Shown one piece after another: positions 30,642-41,233 of a stretch of DNA of 64,000 bases. The DNA is taken from positions 390,354 through 454,353 of the forward strand of contig CAJXKF010000001.1 of the NCBI GenBank assembly GCA_913055695.1. Direction: 5' to 3'. The position numbers and the translations under genes are program-made. The notes below the pieces were generated by a model, which did not search any database, was not told the origin of the DNA, and worked only from the letters and a program-made list of their open reading frames with translations. Origin of the DNA: an uncultured Methylophaga sp. Lineage in GTDB: Bacteria > Pseudomonadota > Gammaproteobacteria > Nitrosococcales > Methylophagaceae. Numbering within the stretch: position 1 is the first letter of the stretch; each line of letters starts with the position of its first letter.

Positions 30642-32933
30642 TTAAAACGTCGATCCTAACGAGAATTGGAACGCCTCAGTCTCGTCACCGTCTTCTTTCT
30701 TGAGCGGGGCAGCGATACTGAATGTCATGGCTCCGAAAGGTGAAATCCAGATAGCGGACAGGCCTGCTGAGTAGCGCAGCAATCCTGCATCAAAATCCTG
30801 ATTCACATCGTAAACGTTACCGAAATCGGTAAAAGCACTGAGGCGGAACGATTTCAGGCTTCTTTCCATAAATGGCACAGGGAAAATAATTTCTGCACCA
30901 CCTGAAACCAGCAAATTACCACCTACGGGTTCTTCATCCCCATCCGAGGTACGTTCTTTCACACCCAGAGTGTTTGCCTGGAAACCACGAACACTGCGAA
31001 TACCACCGGCATAGAAATTTTCAAAGAACGGGAATTCGTTAGTATCACCGTAGGCGTCACCATAACCAAATTCACCGCGGATCGCAAAAGTCAGATCATC
31101 GCTCAATGGCATGTAGGCATTGCCCTTGTAGCGCAGTTTGTAAAATTGTAATGAAGGACCCGGTACGGCGACTTCAGCACTCACGCTCTGAGCGATACCG
31201 CTGGTTGGCAATATCGCACTGTCACGGCTGTCACTGGACCAACCGGCATTCAGCGTCACGGTATCAAACGTATCGCCCTCACGCTCTATGAAATCTTCAT
31301 AGCGGAAAATTCTGTCTCTGCTGGGTAAGTCGATCTGGGTACGTTCATAGCCAAAACCCAGGTCGACCCGGTTCTCTTCTGAAATCGGAATACCATAGGT
31401 GAAATCACCGCCCAGTGCATCGAGTGTGTAACGGGCGATATTGGCCTCATCAGCATCGGTTTTACGATAATAGGCGTTAAAGCCCTGACTGATACCATCT
31501 ATCGTCGCATACGGGTTGGTGTAACCGAAGCTATAGATAGTATTGATGCTACTGTTGTTGAAACCGAAGCGGATATGTTTACCACTACCCAGGAAGTTTT
31601 TCTGGGTCACATTGGCATTGAAGATAATGCCATCCGACTGCGAGTAGCCGACACCGGCGGACAGACTACCAGATGGCGTTTCAGTCACATTAAAGTCGAG
31701 ATCAACCTGATCCTGTACACCCGGTACCGGGATGGTTTCCACGTTAACGTTTTCAAAATAGCCCAGTCGCGAAATCCGGGCTTTGGACTGCTCAACCTTT
31801 TCTGTCGAGATCCAGGCCGACTCCTGCTGACGCATTTCACGACGCAGCACCTCATCACGGGTCTTGCTGTTACCGGAAATCTGAATCCGTCTGACATAGG
31901 CACGACGCCCCGGATCAACAAAGAAAGTCAGATCGACTTCTTTCGCTTCGCGGTCAATTTCCGGCACAGCATTGACGTTGGCGAAGGCATAACCGTCATT
32001 ACCCAGACGGTCGGTCAGGTTTTCGGTACTCTTGGTAATCGCTTTACGCGAGAAAACCGAATTCTCCTTGATAGTGACCAGATCGAACAGTTCCTCCTCC
32101 GGCACAATCAGATTACCGGCCAGGCGTACCTCATCGATTTTATATTTCTCACCTTCGCTGATATTGATGGTGATGAACATGTTTTTCTTGTCGTCACTGA
32201 TAGACACCTGGGTAGACTCTACCGTGAAATCGACAAAGCCCCGGTCAAGATAGAATGAGCGCAGGGTTTCCAAATCCGCCGACAGTTTCTGGCGTGAATA
32301 CTGATTGTCTTTGGTGATAAACGACAACAAAGTGCCGGTCGTGGTCTGAAATTCTTCAGTCAGCTCTTCCTGTTCAAAGGAATCATTACCGACGATGTTG
32401 ATATCCTTGATGGTGGCCACCACCCCTTCTGCCATGGTGATACGAATGGCAACCCGGTTACGGGACAAGGGCGTGACTTCCGACTCAATCGCGACGCCGT
32501 ATTTACCGCGGCTGAAATACTGGCGTTCCAGTTCCAGCTCGACCCGTTCCAGCATCGCCTGCTCGAACACCTGGCCTTCACCAAAACCGATTTCACGTAA
32601 GGATTTGAGCAGCTCAGCTGAGTCCATATCCTTGTTCCCCACCAGTTCGATACTGGAGATGGCGGGTCTTTCCTGCACTTTAATAACCAGCACGTTGTCC
32701 TGGCGTTCAACCTGCACGTCATTAAAGTACTTGGATTTATAGAGGGAGCGAATGATACCGCGGGCATCATTGTCGGACATTTCATCGCCGACTTTGACCG
32801 GGAGGTAGTTGAAAACCGTGCCTGCTGAAATACGCTGCAGACCTTCTACCCTGATATCTTCAATCGTAAAAGTCTCTGCCATGACTGCTGCAGAGAGGCA
32901 TAACATGACCAGAAATTGCAGTAATTTTCTCAT
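30642..32933 (-). CDS. bamA: Outer membrane protein assembly factor BamA
   Basis: POTRA repeats (FTIEDIRVEGLQRISAGTVFNYLPVKVGD), GGIRSVRGFQANTLG (RGF motif), C-terminal beta signal FQFSLGSTF. Confidence 0.97.
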   Translation of the reverse strand: MRKLLQFLVMLCLSAAVMAETFTIEDIRVEGLQRISAGTVFNYLPVKVGDEMSDNDARGIIRSLYKSKYFNDVQVERQDNVLVIKVQERPAISSIELVGNKDMDSAELLKSLREIGFGEGQVFEQAMLERVELELERQYFSRGKYGVAIESEVTPLSRNRVAIRITMAEGVVATIKDINIVGNDSFEQEELTEEFQTTTGTLLSFITKDNQYSRQKLSADLETLRSFYLDRGFVDFTVESTQVSISDDKKNMFITINISEGEKYKIDEVRLAGNLIVPEEELFDLVTIKENSVFSRKAITKSTENLTDRLGNDGYAFANVNAVPEIDREAKEVDLTFFVDPGRRAYVRRIQISGNSKTRDEVLRREMRQQESAWISTEKVEQSKARISRLGYFENVNVETIPVPGVQDQVDLDFNVTETPSGSLSAGVGYSQSDGIIFNANVTQKNFLGSGKHIRFGFNNSSINTIYSFGYTNPYATIDGISQGFNAYYRKTDADEANIARYTLDALGGDFTYGIPISEENRVDLGFGYERTQIDLPSRDRIFRYEDFIEREGDTFDTVTLNAGWSSDSRDSAILPTSGIAQSVSAEVAVPGPSLQFYKLRYKGNAYMPLSDDLTFAIRGEFGYGDAYGDTNEFPFFENFYAGGIRSVRGFQANTLGVKERTSDGDEEPVGGNLLVSGGAEIIFPVPFMERSLKSFRLSAFTDFGNVYDVNQDFDAGLLRYSAGLSAIWISPFGAMTFSIAAPLKKEDGDETEAFQFSLGSTF

Positions 32934-32990
32934 TGTAGTTTGTACTAACGATCCGTCGACGAAGATGTAAGTGTACCTGCAAAGACAGCA

Positions 32991-34328
32991 TTATCCAAAC
33001 AGTCTTGATAAATCATTGAAAAAGGCCAGGAACATCAGCATTAGCAACAGAAACAGCCCGATCTGCTGGCCTCTGACCTGCACTTCATCAGACACCGGTT
33101 TGCCCCGAACGGCTTCAATAATAAACATCATTAAATGACCGCCGTCGAGCATCGGAATAGGTAATAGATTAAGGATACCCAGCGTGATGCTGATCATCGC
33201 CAGAAAGCTGACAAAACTGATCACCCCCTGCTCAGCCGAACTGCCGGCGATCTGGGCAATGCTGATAGGGCCGCCAAGATTATCCGTTGAAACCTGGCCT
33301 GTCAGCATGCCCCACAAACTTTTCAGGGTGGAACTGGTAAACAGCCAGGTCTGTACTACCGCTTGTTTTACCGCAGCCACAGGTCCATAACGCAGTTCTG
33401 CCTGAAGCTCAGGCGGCAGTTTACTGAAGTCAGTATCAACGCCGGCACCGATGCGCCCTTGACCATCCTCGCCCGCTTCCGGGGTCAATGCCAGTTCCAT
33501 GACCCGCTGGTCCCGTTCGATGCTTATCTGCATGGTCTTATCAGCGTTTTGCTGGATCAGTGCTACCCAGTCGTTCCAGTTATTCAGCTCACGCCCATCA
33601 GCAGACAATAATCTGTCACCCTCCTGCAGTCCGGCATTTGCCGCCGGCGAGTCAGGCACAATCTGGCCCAGTACCGGCGCAATTTCGGGTCTCAGTGGTG
33701 TTATCCCCAATTCACTGAACAGTCGACCGGCTTCATCAATCGCGAGCTGCGGTACGGCAATACTGAAAGTTTGCTGCGTGCCGCCGGATAACACGGTAAG
33801 TGTCGCCTCATCGCCCTGCTCGGCATGTCTCAATAAGGCTTTGAAAGCGCTGTTCCAGGTCGGCGTATCCCGTCCATCCACCTGCAGAATTTGATCGCCA
33901 CTGACCATACCGGCCTGTGACACAATCGATTGCGGATCAACATCGGCCACAATGGGTTTGATACCGGGGATTCCCACAACAAACAAAAACCAGTAAGCCA
34001 GAATGGCAAAAGCGAGATTGGCAGCGGGACCGGCCACGACAATCGCCATCCGTTTAGGCAGAGACTGGCGGTTGAAAGCCTGTTCGAGCTCAGCCTCAGG
34101 CACATTACCCTCGCGTTCGTCGAGCATTTTGACATAGCCGCCGAGAGGTATCGGTGCTAATGCATACTCGGTACCGTCTCGTCCCAGCTTGCTCCACAGC
34201 GGCTTACCAAAACCGACTGAAAACCGCAGCACTTTAACGCCGCAGCGTCGGGCGACCCAGAAGTGACCATACTCGTGGATCACAATCAGTAATGACAGCG
34301 CTATCAGGAAATAAACTAATGACAGCAT
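32991..34328 (-). CDS. rseP: RIP metalloprotease RseP
   Basis: HEYGHFWVARRCGVKVLRFSVGFG (HExxH), PDZ domains, LNLLPIPMLDGGHLM. Confidence 0.96.
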   Translation of the reverse strand: MLSLVYFLIALSLLIVIHEYGHFWVARRCGVKVLRFSVGFGKPLWSKLGRDGTEYALAPIPLGGYVKMLDEREGNVPEAELEQAFNRQSLPKRMAIVVAGPAANLAFAILAYWFLFVVGIPGIKPIVADVDPQSIVSQAGMVSGDQILQVDGRDTPTWNSAFKALLRHAEQGDEATLTVLSGGTQQTFSIAVPQLAIDEAGRLFSELGITPLRPEIAPVLGQIVPDSPAANAGLQEGDRLLSADGRELNNWNDWVALIQQNADKTMQISIERDQRVMELALTPEAGEDGQGRIGAGVDTDFSKLPPELQAELRYGPVAAVKQAVVQTWLFTSSTLKSLWGMLTGQVSTDNLGGPISIAQIAGSSAEQGVISFVSFLAMISITLGILNLLPIPMLDGGHLMMFIIEAVRGKPVSDEVQVRGQQIGLFLLLMLMFLAFFNDLSRLFG

Positions 34329-35503
34329 CAGCTGACAAGCTCCCGGGCGTATTGCCTTGCCGCAGCATCATCAGCAAGTATCTGCTCCAGGCTGTCAGCC
34401 TGATTGACCGGCAGTGTGTTCAGTACCTGCTCGATTATTCTGGCAATATCGGTAAAGCGAATCTGTCTTTGCAGGAATGCCTCTACCGCAATTTCATTAG
34501 CCGCATTTAATATTGCAGTGCTGGTGCCGCCTGCTTCCAGTGCCTGATAGGCCAGTCGCAGACAGGGGAAACGGTCAAAGTCAGCTTTGGCAAAATCAAG
34601 TCGCCCGGCGGCCACCAGATCCAGCGGTGCGACGCCGGAATCAATCCGCCGGGGCCAGGCCAGGGTATTGGCTATCGGTGTCCGCATATCCGGATTACCC
34701 ATCTGCGCCAGCACGCTACCGTCATCATAATCGACCATGGAATGAATGATACTCTGACGGTGCAGAATGACCTCAATCTGCTCCGGTGGCAGGCCAAACA
34801 GCCAATGCGCTTCAATGACTTCCAGCCCCTTGTTCATCATGGTGGCGGAATCAACCGAAATCTTCTGTCCCATCGACCAGTTGGGATGGGCCACAGCCTG
34901 TTCCGGGGTCACGGCATCCAGCGAGGCCAGATCAGCATCGCGAAAAGGACCACCAGAAGCCGTCAGAATAATACGGCGAACACCCTTATGACTGAAATCG
35001 TACTGCTGTTCACCATCCAAGGGCATGCATTGCCAGATCGCATTATGCTCACTGTCCACCGGCAGCAAAGTGGCTTGATTCTGCTGCACTTCGTGCATAA
35101 ACAGAGCGCCGCTCATCACCAACGCTTCTTTATTAGCCAGTAAGATACGTTTGCCGGCTCGGGCTGCTGCCAATGTGGGCATCAGTCCTGCCGCACCGAC
35201 AATCGCCGCCACAACGTAATCAGTCTCATCACTGGATGCCACTTGCTGCAAGGCGCTCTCACCTGCCAGAACTTGTGTTGATGAACCGTTTTCCTGCAGG
35301 CGCTGTTTGAGCAATTCCGCAGCATCCAGGTCCAGCATCACGGCAAGTTTGGGCTGATACTCAAGGCATTGCCTGAGCATGACATCGACAGAGCCATTGG
35401 CCGTCAGTGCATAAACTGAAAACTGTTCAGGATGACGGCTCAATACATCCAGTGTGCTGACACCAATAGATCCGGTAGAACCCAGGATGGTCACCGCTTT
35501 CAT
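34328..35503 (-). CDS. dxr: 1-deoxy-D-xylulose 5-phosphate reductoisomerase
   Basis: [64 protein letters not shown]. Confidence 0.97.
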   Translation of the reverse strand: MKAVTILGSTGSIGVSTLDVLSRHPEQFSVYALTANGSVDVMLRQCLEYQPKLAVMLDLDAAELLKQRLQENGSSTQVLAGESALQQVASSDETDYVVAAIVGAAGLMPTLAAARAGKRILLANKEALVMSGALFMHEVQQNQATLLPVDSEHNAIWQCMPLDGEQQYDFSHKGVRRIILTASGGPFRDADLASLDAVTPEQAVAHPNWSMGQKISVDSATMMNKGLEVIEAHWLFGLPPEQIEVILHRQSIIHSMVDYDDGSVLAQMGNPDMRTPIANTLAWPRRIDSGVAPLDLVAAGRLDFAKADFDRFPCLRLAYQALEAGGTSTAILNAANEIAVEAFLQRQIRFTDIARIIEQVLNTLPVNQADSLEQILADDAAARQYARELVS

Positions 35504-36331
35504 TTAACGGGCTCCGAGAATAAGCAGACTGACTGTGAATACCGGCACTGCAGCAAGCAGGCTGTCGATACGATCGAGAATACCGCCATGGCCAGGCAGT
35601 AACTGACCGCTGTCTTTAACCTGAAAACAGCGTTTGAACACACTTTCCAGCAAATCACCAATAATTGAGACCATCACAATAAAAGCAGTTAGCAGTATCC
35701 AGCTAACGCTATTCTGCAGCGGGTTGCCGATAATAAAATCAAAAGCCAGTGCCCAGATTAATGCCAATGACAACGCCCCATAAACGCCTTCCCAGGTTTT
35801 ATTGGGACTGATGGCCACAGCAAGCTTATGCCTGCCGAAACGTTTACCGGCAAAATAGCCTCCGGTGTCGGCAACCCAGACGGTCACCAGCACATATAGT
35901 AATAGTGCCGGCCCTTGTTGCCATTGACTGTGTAACAGCCCGGCACTGGTGACAAAGCAGGTCAGAATAAGCAGCATAGCAAGGAAAACAAAAAACTTAG
36001 ACTGGAACAGCCCGATCAGTATCTGACTGAGCGGTTTTTTAGCGTAGAAAATGACCAGTAATGTGGCGCTGAGCCAGACGAACAGGCTGATTGATAAAAT
36101 GGCAATAACCGGCAGCGATAACATGGCAAGGCCACCAAGCAGAAACAGCAGACTGACCAGCATGGCTTTGATGCCGCTGTGTTGAATGCCTGTCAGACTG
36201 ATCCATTCCCATGCCGCCAACAGCGAAACTGCCGTAAACAGCAGCGTCACAATGCCACTCTGTAAATCCAGCAGGGCCCAAATAACCAGGGGGATCAGGA
36301 TCGCGGCAGTCAGCAGACGTTGTTTAAGCAT
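35504..36331 (-). CDS. cdsA: Phosphatidate cytidylyltransferase
   Basis: Multi-spanning; VADTGGYFAGKRFGRHKLAVAISPNKTWEGVYGALSLAL, GGILDRIDSLLAAVPVF signature. Start trimmed to MLKQRLLTAAIL. Confidence 0.94.
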   Translation of the reverse strand: MLKQRLLTAAILIPLVIWALLDLQSGIVTLLFTAVSLLAAWEWISLTGIQHSGIKAMLVSLLFLLGGLAMLSLPVIAILSISLFVWLSATLLVIFYAKKPLSQILIGLFQSKFFVFLAMLLILTCFVTSAGLLHSQWQQGPALLLYVLVTVWVADTGGYFAGKRFGRHKLAVAISPNKTWEGVYGALSLALIWALAFDFIIGNPLQNSVSWILLTAFIVMVSIIGDLLESVFKRCFQVKDSGQLLPGHGGILDRIDSLLAAVPVFTVSLLILGAR

Positions 36332-37067
36332 CAGAATCATCCTGCAGTTGTTCTGAGGTGCGACCAAATCGTCGCTCTCGGCATGAAAATGAATCAATCG
36401 CTTTATTGAGCTGACCCGAATCAAATTCAGGCCATAACACATCGGTGAAATAAAACTCGGTATAGGCCATCTGCCATAACAGAAAATTACTGACACGCTG
36501 CTCACCGCCGGTGCGGATGAACAAATCCGGCTCCGGCAACGCAGCTGTAGTTAAATGATTGTTAATCATTTCTTCTGAAATATCCTCGGCAGCAAGTTCA
36601 CCACGTGCTACCTGCTCAGCCAGTTGTCTCACAGATTGGGTAATATCCCAGCGGCCGCCGTAGTTGGCAGCAATGTTGAGGATGAGGCCGGTATTGTGTT
36701 GCGTGAGTTCGTGCGCCTGTTTTATCTGCTTTTGCAGCGAAGCTGAAAAGCCGCTGATGTCGCCGACAATCTGCAGCTTGATATTATTATCGTGAAGTTT
36801 TTTTACCTGATTGTTCAATGCGTGGCTGAACAATTCCATCAGCAAGGAAACTTCTTTGCCCGGACGGCGCCAGTTTTCGCTGCTGAAAGCAAACAGACTC
36901 AGTACTTCTACGCCCAACTGGGCACAGCGCTTAACAATGCCTTCAACCGCTTTGACACCTGCGCGGTGGCCCATAAAACGCGGTTGCAGACGTTGTTTGG
37001 CCCAGCGGCCGTTGCCATCCATGATGATGGCGATATGTTTGGGAATTTTGCGGTTTTGATCACTCAT
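36324..37067 (-). CDS. uppS: Undecaprenyl diphosphate synthase
   Basis: HIAIIMDGNGRWAKQRLQPRFMGHRAG, SSENWRRP, DLFIRTGGEQRVSNFLLWQMAYTEFYF. Confidence 0.97.
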   Translation of the reverse strand: MSDQNRKIPKHIAIIMDGNGRWAKQRLQPRFMGHRAGVKAVEGIVKRCAQLGVEVLSLFAFSSENWRRPGKEVSLLMELFSHALNNQVKKLHDNNIKLQIVGDISGFSASLQKQIKQAHELTQHNTGLILNIAANYGGRWDITQSVRQLAEQVARGELAAEDISEEMINNHLTTAALPEPDLFIRTGGEQRVSNFLLWQMAYTEFYFTDVLWPEFDSGQLNKAIDSFSCRERRFGRTSEQLQDDSDA

Positions 37068-37101
37068 GCGAGTGTGATGAAAATGAAGTGTAACCAGACG
37101 G

Positions 37102-37659
37102 TTACACTTCCATCAGATCCGATTCTTTATCTGACAGGATATGGTCGATGTCCTTGATAGTAGCGTCAGTCAGCTTCTGAATTTCTTCTTCCGCACCGCG
37201 CTGTTCATCTTCAGAGATTTCTTTTTCTTTCAGCAGGTCCTTCAAGGTGCTGTTCGCATCACGGCGGATATTACGCACTGCCACCCGGGCATTTTCCGCT
37301 TCCGCTTTGGCGACTTTGACCAGATCGCGACGACGCTCTTCTGTCAACGGCGGAATCGGAATACGGATGGTCATACCAGCGCTGTTAGGATTCACGCCCA
37401 GATCAGAATTCATAATTGCTTTTTCAATCACCGGCACCATGTCTTTTTCCCAAGGGGTCACAGACAGGGTCCGCGAATCTTCCACACCGACGTTAGCCAC
37501 TTGGTTCAGCGGCACATCAGAGCCGTAATACGGCACCTGCAGGTGATCCAGCAGGCTGGTGTGTGCCCGGCCGGCACGGATTTTAGCCATTTGCGAACTC
37601 AGCGCTGAGACGCTTTTTTTCATTCTGTCCGCGGCATCTTTTTTTATTTCTTCGATCAT
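37102..37659 (-). CDS. frr: Ribosome recycling factor
   Basis: [46 protein letters not shown]. Confidence 0.97.
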   Translation of the reverse strand: MIEEIKKDAADRMKKSVSALSSQMAKIRAGRAHTSLLDHLQVPYYGSDVPLNQVANVGVEDSRTLSVTPWEKDMVPVIEKAIMNSDLGVNPNSAGMTIRIPIPPLTEERRRDLVKVAKAEAENARVAVRNIRRDANSTLKDLLKEKEISEDEQRGAEEEIQKLTDATIKDIDHILSDKESDLMEV

Positions 37660-37667
37660 GATCCGTC

Positions 37668-38393
<726 letters not shown>

Positions 38394-39272
38394 TTATTTA
38401 CCTCTGGCTTGAGCCATCACTTCTTCAGCAAAGTTATCTTCTGCTTTTTCGATACCTTCACCCACTTCGTAGAAAGCAAAACCTTCTACAGTGGCACCGG
38501 CCTGTTTGACCAGTTTTTCAACAGTCACATCCGGGTCTTTAACGAAAGGCTGACCCAGCAGGCTGATTTCGTTGACGAACTTCGCCATGCGGCCTTCGAT
38601 CATTTTCTCAATAATGTTGTCCGGCTTGCCGCTGTCTTTGGCCTGAGTCGCAACGATGTCACGCTCTTTGTCCAGCAGTTCCTGTGACAGATCGTCTGCA
38701 GAAACGGCTTGTGGACGGCTGGCCGCAACGTGCATCGCCAAGTCTCTTGCCAGTTCTTCGTCACCACCTTTGATGTTGACCATGGTACCAATGCGGTCGC
38801 CATGACGGTAGAAACCGATGATGCCATCTGTAGACATAGTGGTGAAACGACGTACCTGGATGTTTTCACCGATTTTAGCGACCAGCGCCTGACGTTTGCT
38901 TTCAACAGTCTCACCTGAATCCAGAGTCAGCTCTTTCAGCGCATCCAGATCAGCCGGTTGGGCGACCAGTGCTTTTTGTGCGACTTCGTTGACGAATGCG
39001 ACAAAATCGTCGGCTTTGGCGACGAAGTCAGTTTCTGAGTTAACTTCCAGCATGATCGCATTTTTGTTATCGCTGCTGACTTCGATGGCGATGATACCTT
39101 CAGCGGCCACGCGATCGGCTTTCTTGTCAGCTTTTGCCAGACCGGCTTTACGCATTTCTTCGATAGCCAGTTCGATATCGCCGTTTGCTTCAACCAGTGC
39201 TTTTTTGCACTCCATCATGCCTGAGCCGGTACGCTCACGCAGTTCTTTTACTAAAGCTGCAGTAATTGCCAT
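38394..39272 (-). CDS. tsf: Elongation factor Ts
   Basis: [42 protein letters not shown]. Confidence 0.97.
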   Translation of the reverse strand: MAITAALVKELRERTGSGMMECKKALVEANGDIELAIEEMRKAGLAKADKKADRVAAEGIIAIEVSSDNKNAIMLEVNSETDFVAKADDFVAFVNEVAQKALVAQPADLDALKELTLDSGETVESKRQALVAKIGENIQVRRFTTMSTDGIIGFYRHGDRIGTMVNIKGGDEELARDLAMHVAASRPQAVSADDLSQELLDKERDIVATQAKDSGKPDNIIEKMIEGRMAKFVNEISLLGQPFVKDPDVTVEKLVKQAGATVEGFAFYEVGEGIEKAEDNFAEEVMAQARGK

Positions 39273-39336
39273 TATTCTCACCCTTCAAATCAATTCGGTT
39301 TGTGCCGGTCTGATTATTCAGACCACACATACAACA

Positions 39337-39362
39337 CAGGCCCGCCCTCACGGGCGAGCCTG
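39337..39362 (-). terminator. rpsB-tsf intergenic hairpin (attenuator candidate)
   Basis: CAGGC-CCGCCC-TCAC-GGGCG(A)-GCCTG in the rpsB-tsf spacer; no long T tract. Confidence 0.45.
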
Positions 39363-39381
39363 CTGAGTCTCTTAGTAGAAA

Positions 39382-40134
39382 TTACTCGGCTGCTTTTTCA
39401 GCACTGTCTTCAGCAACTTCTACAAATTCTTCGTTCGCATCTGCGGTTGTCACAGAGGCACGACCTTCCAGGATGGCGTCGGCGATGTTCGCAGTGTAGA
39501 GGCGAATCGCACGCATGGAGTCGTCGTTACCTGGGATGACATAGTCGATGCCGTCAGGATCGCTGTTACTATCGACAACAGCAATCACAGGAATGCCCAG
39601 TTTCTTGGCTTCTTTGATTGCAATGCTTTCATGCTCAACGTCGATAACAAACATCGCGTCTGGCAGGCCGCCCATTTTGCGGATACCGCCGATGCTTTTT
39701 TCCAGTTTTTCCTGTTCGCGGGTCAGATCCAGCACTTCTTTCTTTTTCAGACCTTCAGTTCTGCCTGACTCGATCATTTCCTGGATGCTCTCCAGACGTT
39801 TGATTGATGCACGAACGGTCTGGAAGTTGGTCAGCATACCGCCCAACCAGCGACGGTTAACGAAAGGCATACCGGCGCGTTCTGCGTCTTCACGAATCGC
39901 ATCCTGAGCGGCACGTTTGGTGCCTACGAACAGGATTTTGCCTTTTTTGGAAGCCAGTTTGCTGACGTAGTTCAACGCATCGTTGAACATTGGCAGGCTT
40001 TGTTCCAGGTTAATGATATGAATGTTGTTACGCTTACCAAAAATGAAAGGACCCATTTTTGGATTCCAGTAGCGGGTCTGGTGACCGAAATGTACGCCTG
40101 CTTCGAGCATTTGGCGCATTGTAGTTTTAGCCAT
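39382..40134 (-). CDS. rpsB: 30S ribosomal protein S2
   Basis: [40 protein letters not shown]. Confidence 0.98.
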   Translation of the reverse strand: MAKTTMRQMLEAGVHFGHQTRYWNPKMGPFIFGKRNNIHIINLEQSLPMFNDALNYVSKLASKKGKILFVGTKRAAQDAIREDAERAGMPFVNRRWLGGMLTNFQTVRASIKRLESIQEMIESGRTEGLKKKEVLDLTREQEKLEKSIGGIRKMGGLPDAMFVIDVEHESIAIKEAKKLGIPVIAVVDSNSDPDGIDYVIPGNDDSMRAIRLYTANIADAILEGRASVTTADANEEFVEVAEDSAEKAAE

Positions 40135-40141
40135 GATTATA

Positions 40142-40262
40142 CCTTTAGAGTATGGGGTTTAGCCTCCATGTACCCCAGTTGTCGACTGTTCGAGTCTTAT
40201 CGACAGCACCCCGACAACTGTGTCGGCACATGTGTGATTTTGCCTCGACCCGCTCCGAATAA
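40142..40262 (-). ncRNA. Candidate rpsB 5' leader (S2 autoregulatory element / t44-like)
   Basis: Minus-strand leader contains complementary segments (CGACACAGTTGTCG and AGTCGACAACT) and GGGGTACATGGAGGCTAAACCCC just upstream of rpsB; resembles the structured gammaproteobacterial rpsB leader. Boundaries approximate. Confidence 0.45.
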
Positions 40263-40418
40263 GAGCAGCATCGGGCGCGCATATTATTCCACAAATAGGA
40301 TGCAAAACAAAGCCAAATCGTCTGCCGGCCCGATTTGCCAAAGCATCACTGGTGACAAGGCGGGATTTCCGGCAAACTATGAACTTGGTTTACTACATTA
40401 CTTAACTGGGAATTGTAC

Positions 40419-41189
40419 ATGGCAGTCAGTATTAAAACTGCAGACGAAATCGAAAAAATGCGCATTGCCGGCAAGCTTGCCGCAGATGTATTAATGATGA
40501 TCACACCGCACGTCAAGGCCGGTATCACCACTGACGAGCTCAATCAGATCTGTCACGACTACATCGTCAATGAGCAAAAAGCGATTCCGGCACCACTCAA
40601 CTATCATGGTTTTCCCAAGTCGGTCTGTACCTCCGTCAATCATGTCATCTGCCACGGCATTCCCGGCGACAAGAAACTGAAAGATGGTGACATCATTAAT
40701 ATCGATGTCACCGTCATCAAAGACGGCTACCACGGCGATACCAGCAAAATGTTTCATGTCGGCAAGACATCAATCCTGGCTGAGCGCCTGTGCCGGGTTG
40801 CACGCGAATCAATGCTGATTGGCATTGATATGGTCAAACCCGGCGTGCGTCTCGGTGATATCGGTCACGCCATTCAGCAACATGCTGAAAAAGAAAACTT
40901 CTCCGTGGTGCGAGAATACTGTGGTCATGGCATCGGTACTGTTTTCCATGAAGAGCCTCAGGTACTGCACTATGGCACGCCCGGCACCGGCATGGAACTC
41001 AAACCCGGCATGACGTTCACAATAGAACCCATGATTAACGCAGGCAAACGGCACGTCAGACAGTTACCGGATGGGTGGACTGTGGTCACCAAGGACCGCT
41101 CGCTGTCAGCCCAGTGGGAGCACACTATTCTGGTCACTGACAATGGCCACGAAGTTTTAACCCAACGCGATGAGGAGGACGATCTCTGA
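40419..41189 (+). CDS. map: Type I methionine aminopeptidase
   Basis: MAVSIKTADEIEKMRIAGKLAADVL; GDIINIDVTVIKDGYHGDTSKMF; CGHGIGTVFHEEPQVLHYG. Confidence 0.97.
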   Translation: MAVSIKTADEIEKMRIAGKLAADVLMMITPHVKAGITTDELNQICHDYIVNEQKAIPAPLNYHGFPKSVCTSVNHVICHGIPGDKKLKDGDIINIDVTVIKDGYHGDTSKMFHVGKTSILAERLCRVARESMLIGIDMVKPGVRLGDIGHAIQQHAEKENFSVVREYCGHGIGTVFHEEPQVLHYGTPGTGMELKPGMTFTIEPMINAGKRHVRQLPDGWTVVTKDRSLSAQWEHTILVTDNGHEVLTQRDEEDDL

Positions 41190-41233
41190 TTCAGGATGAG
41201 CCACTATCACAGCAATCCACTTCTATCTGGGAA

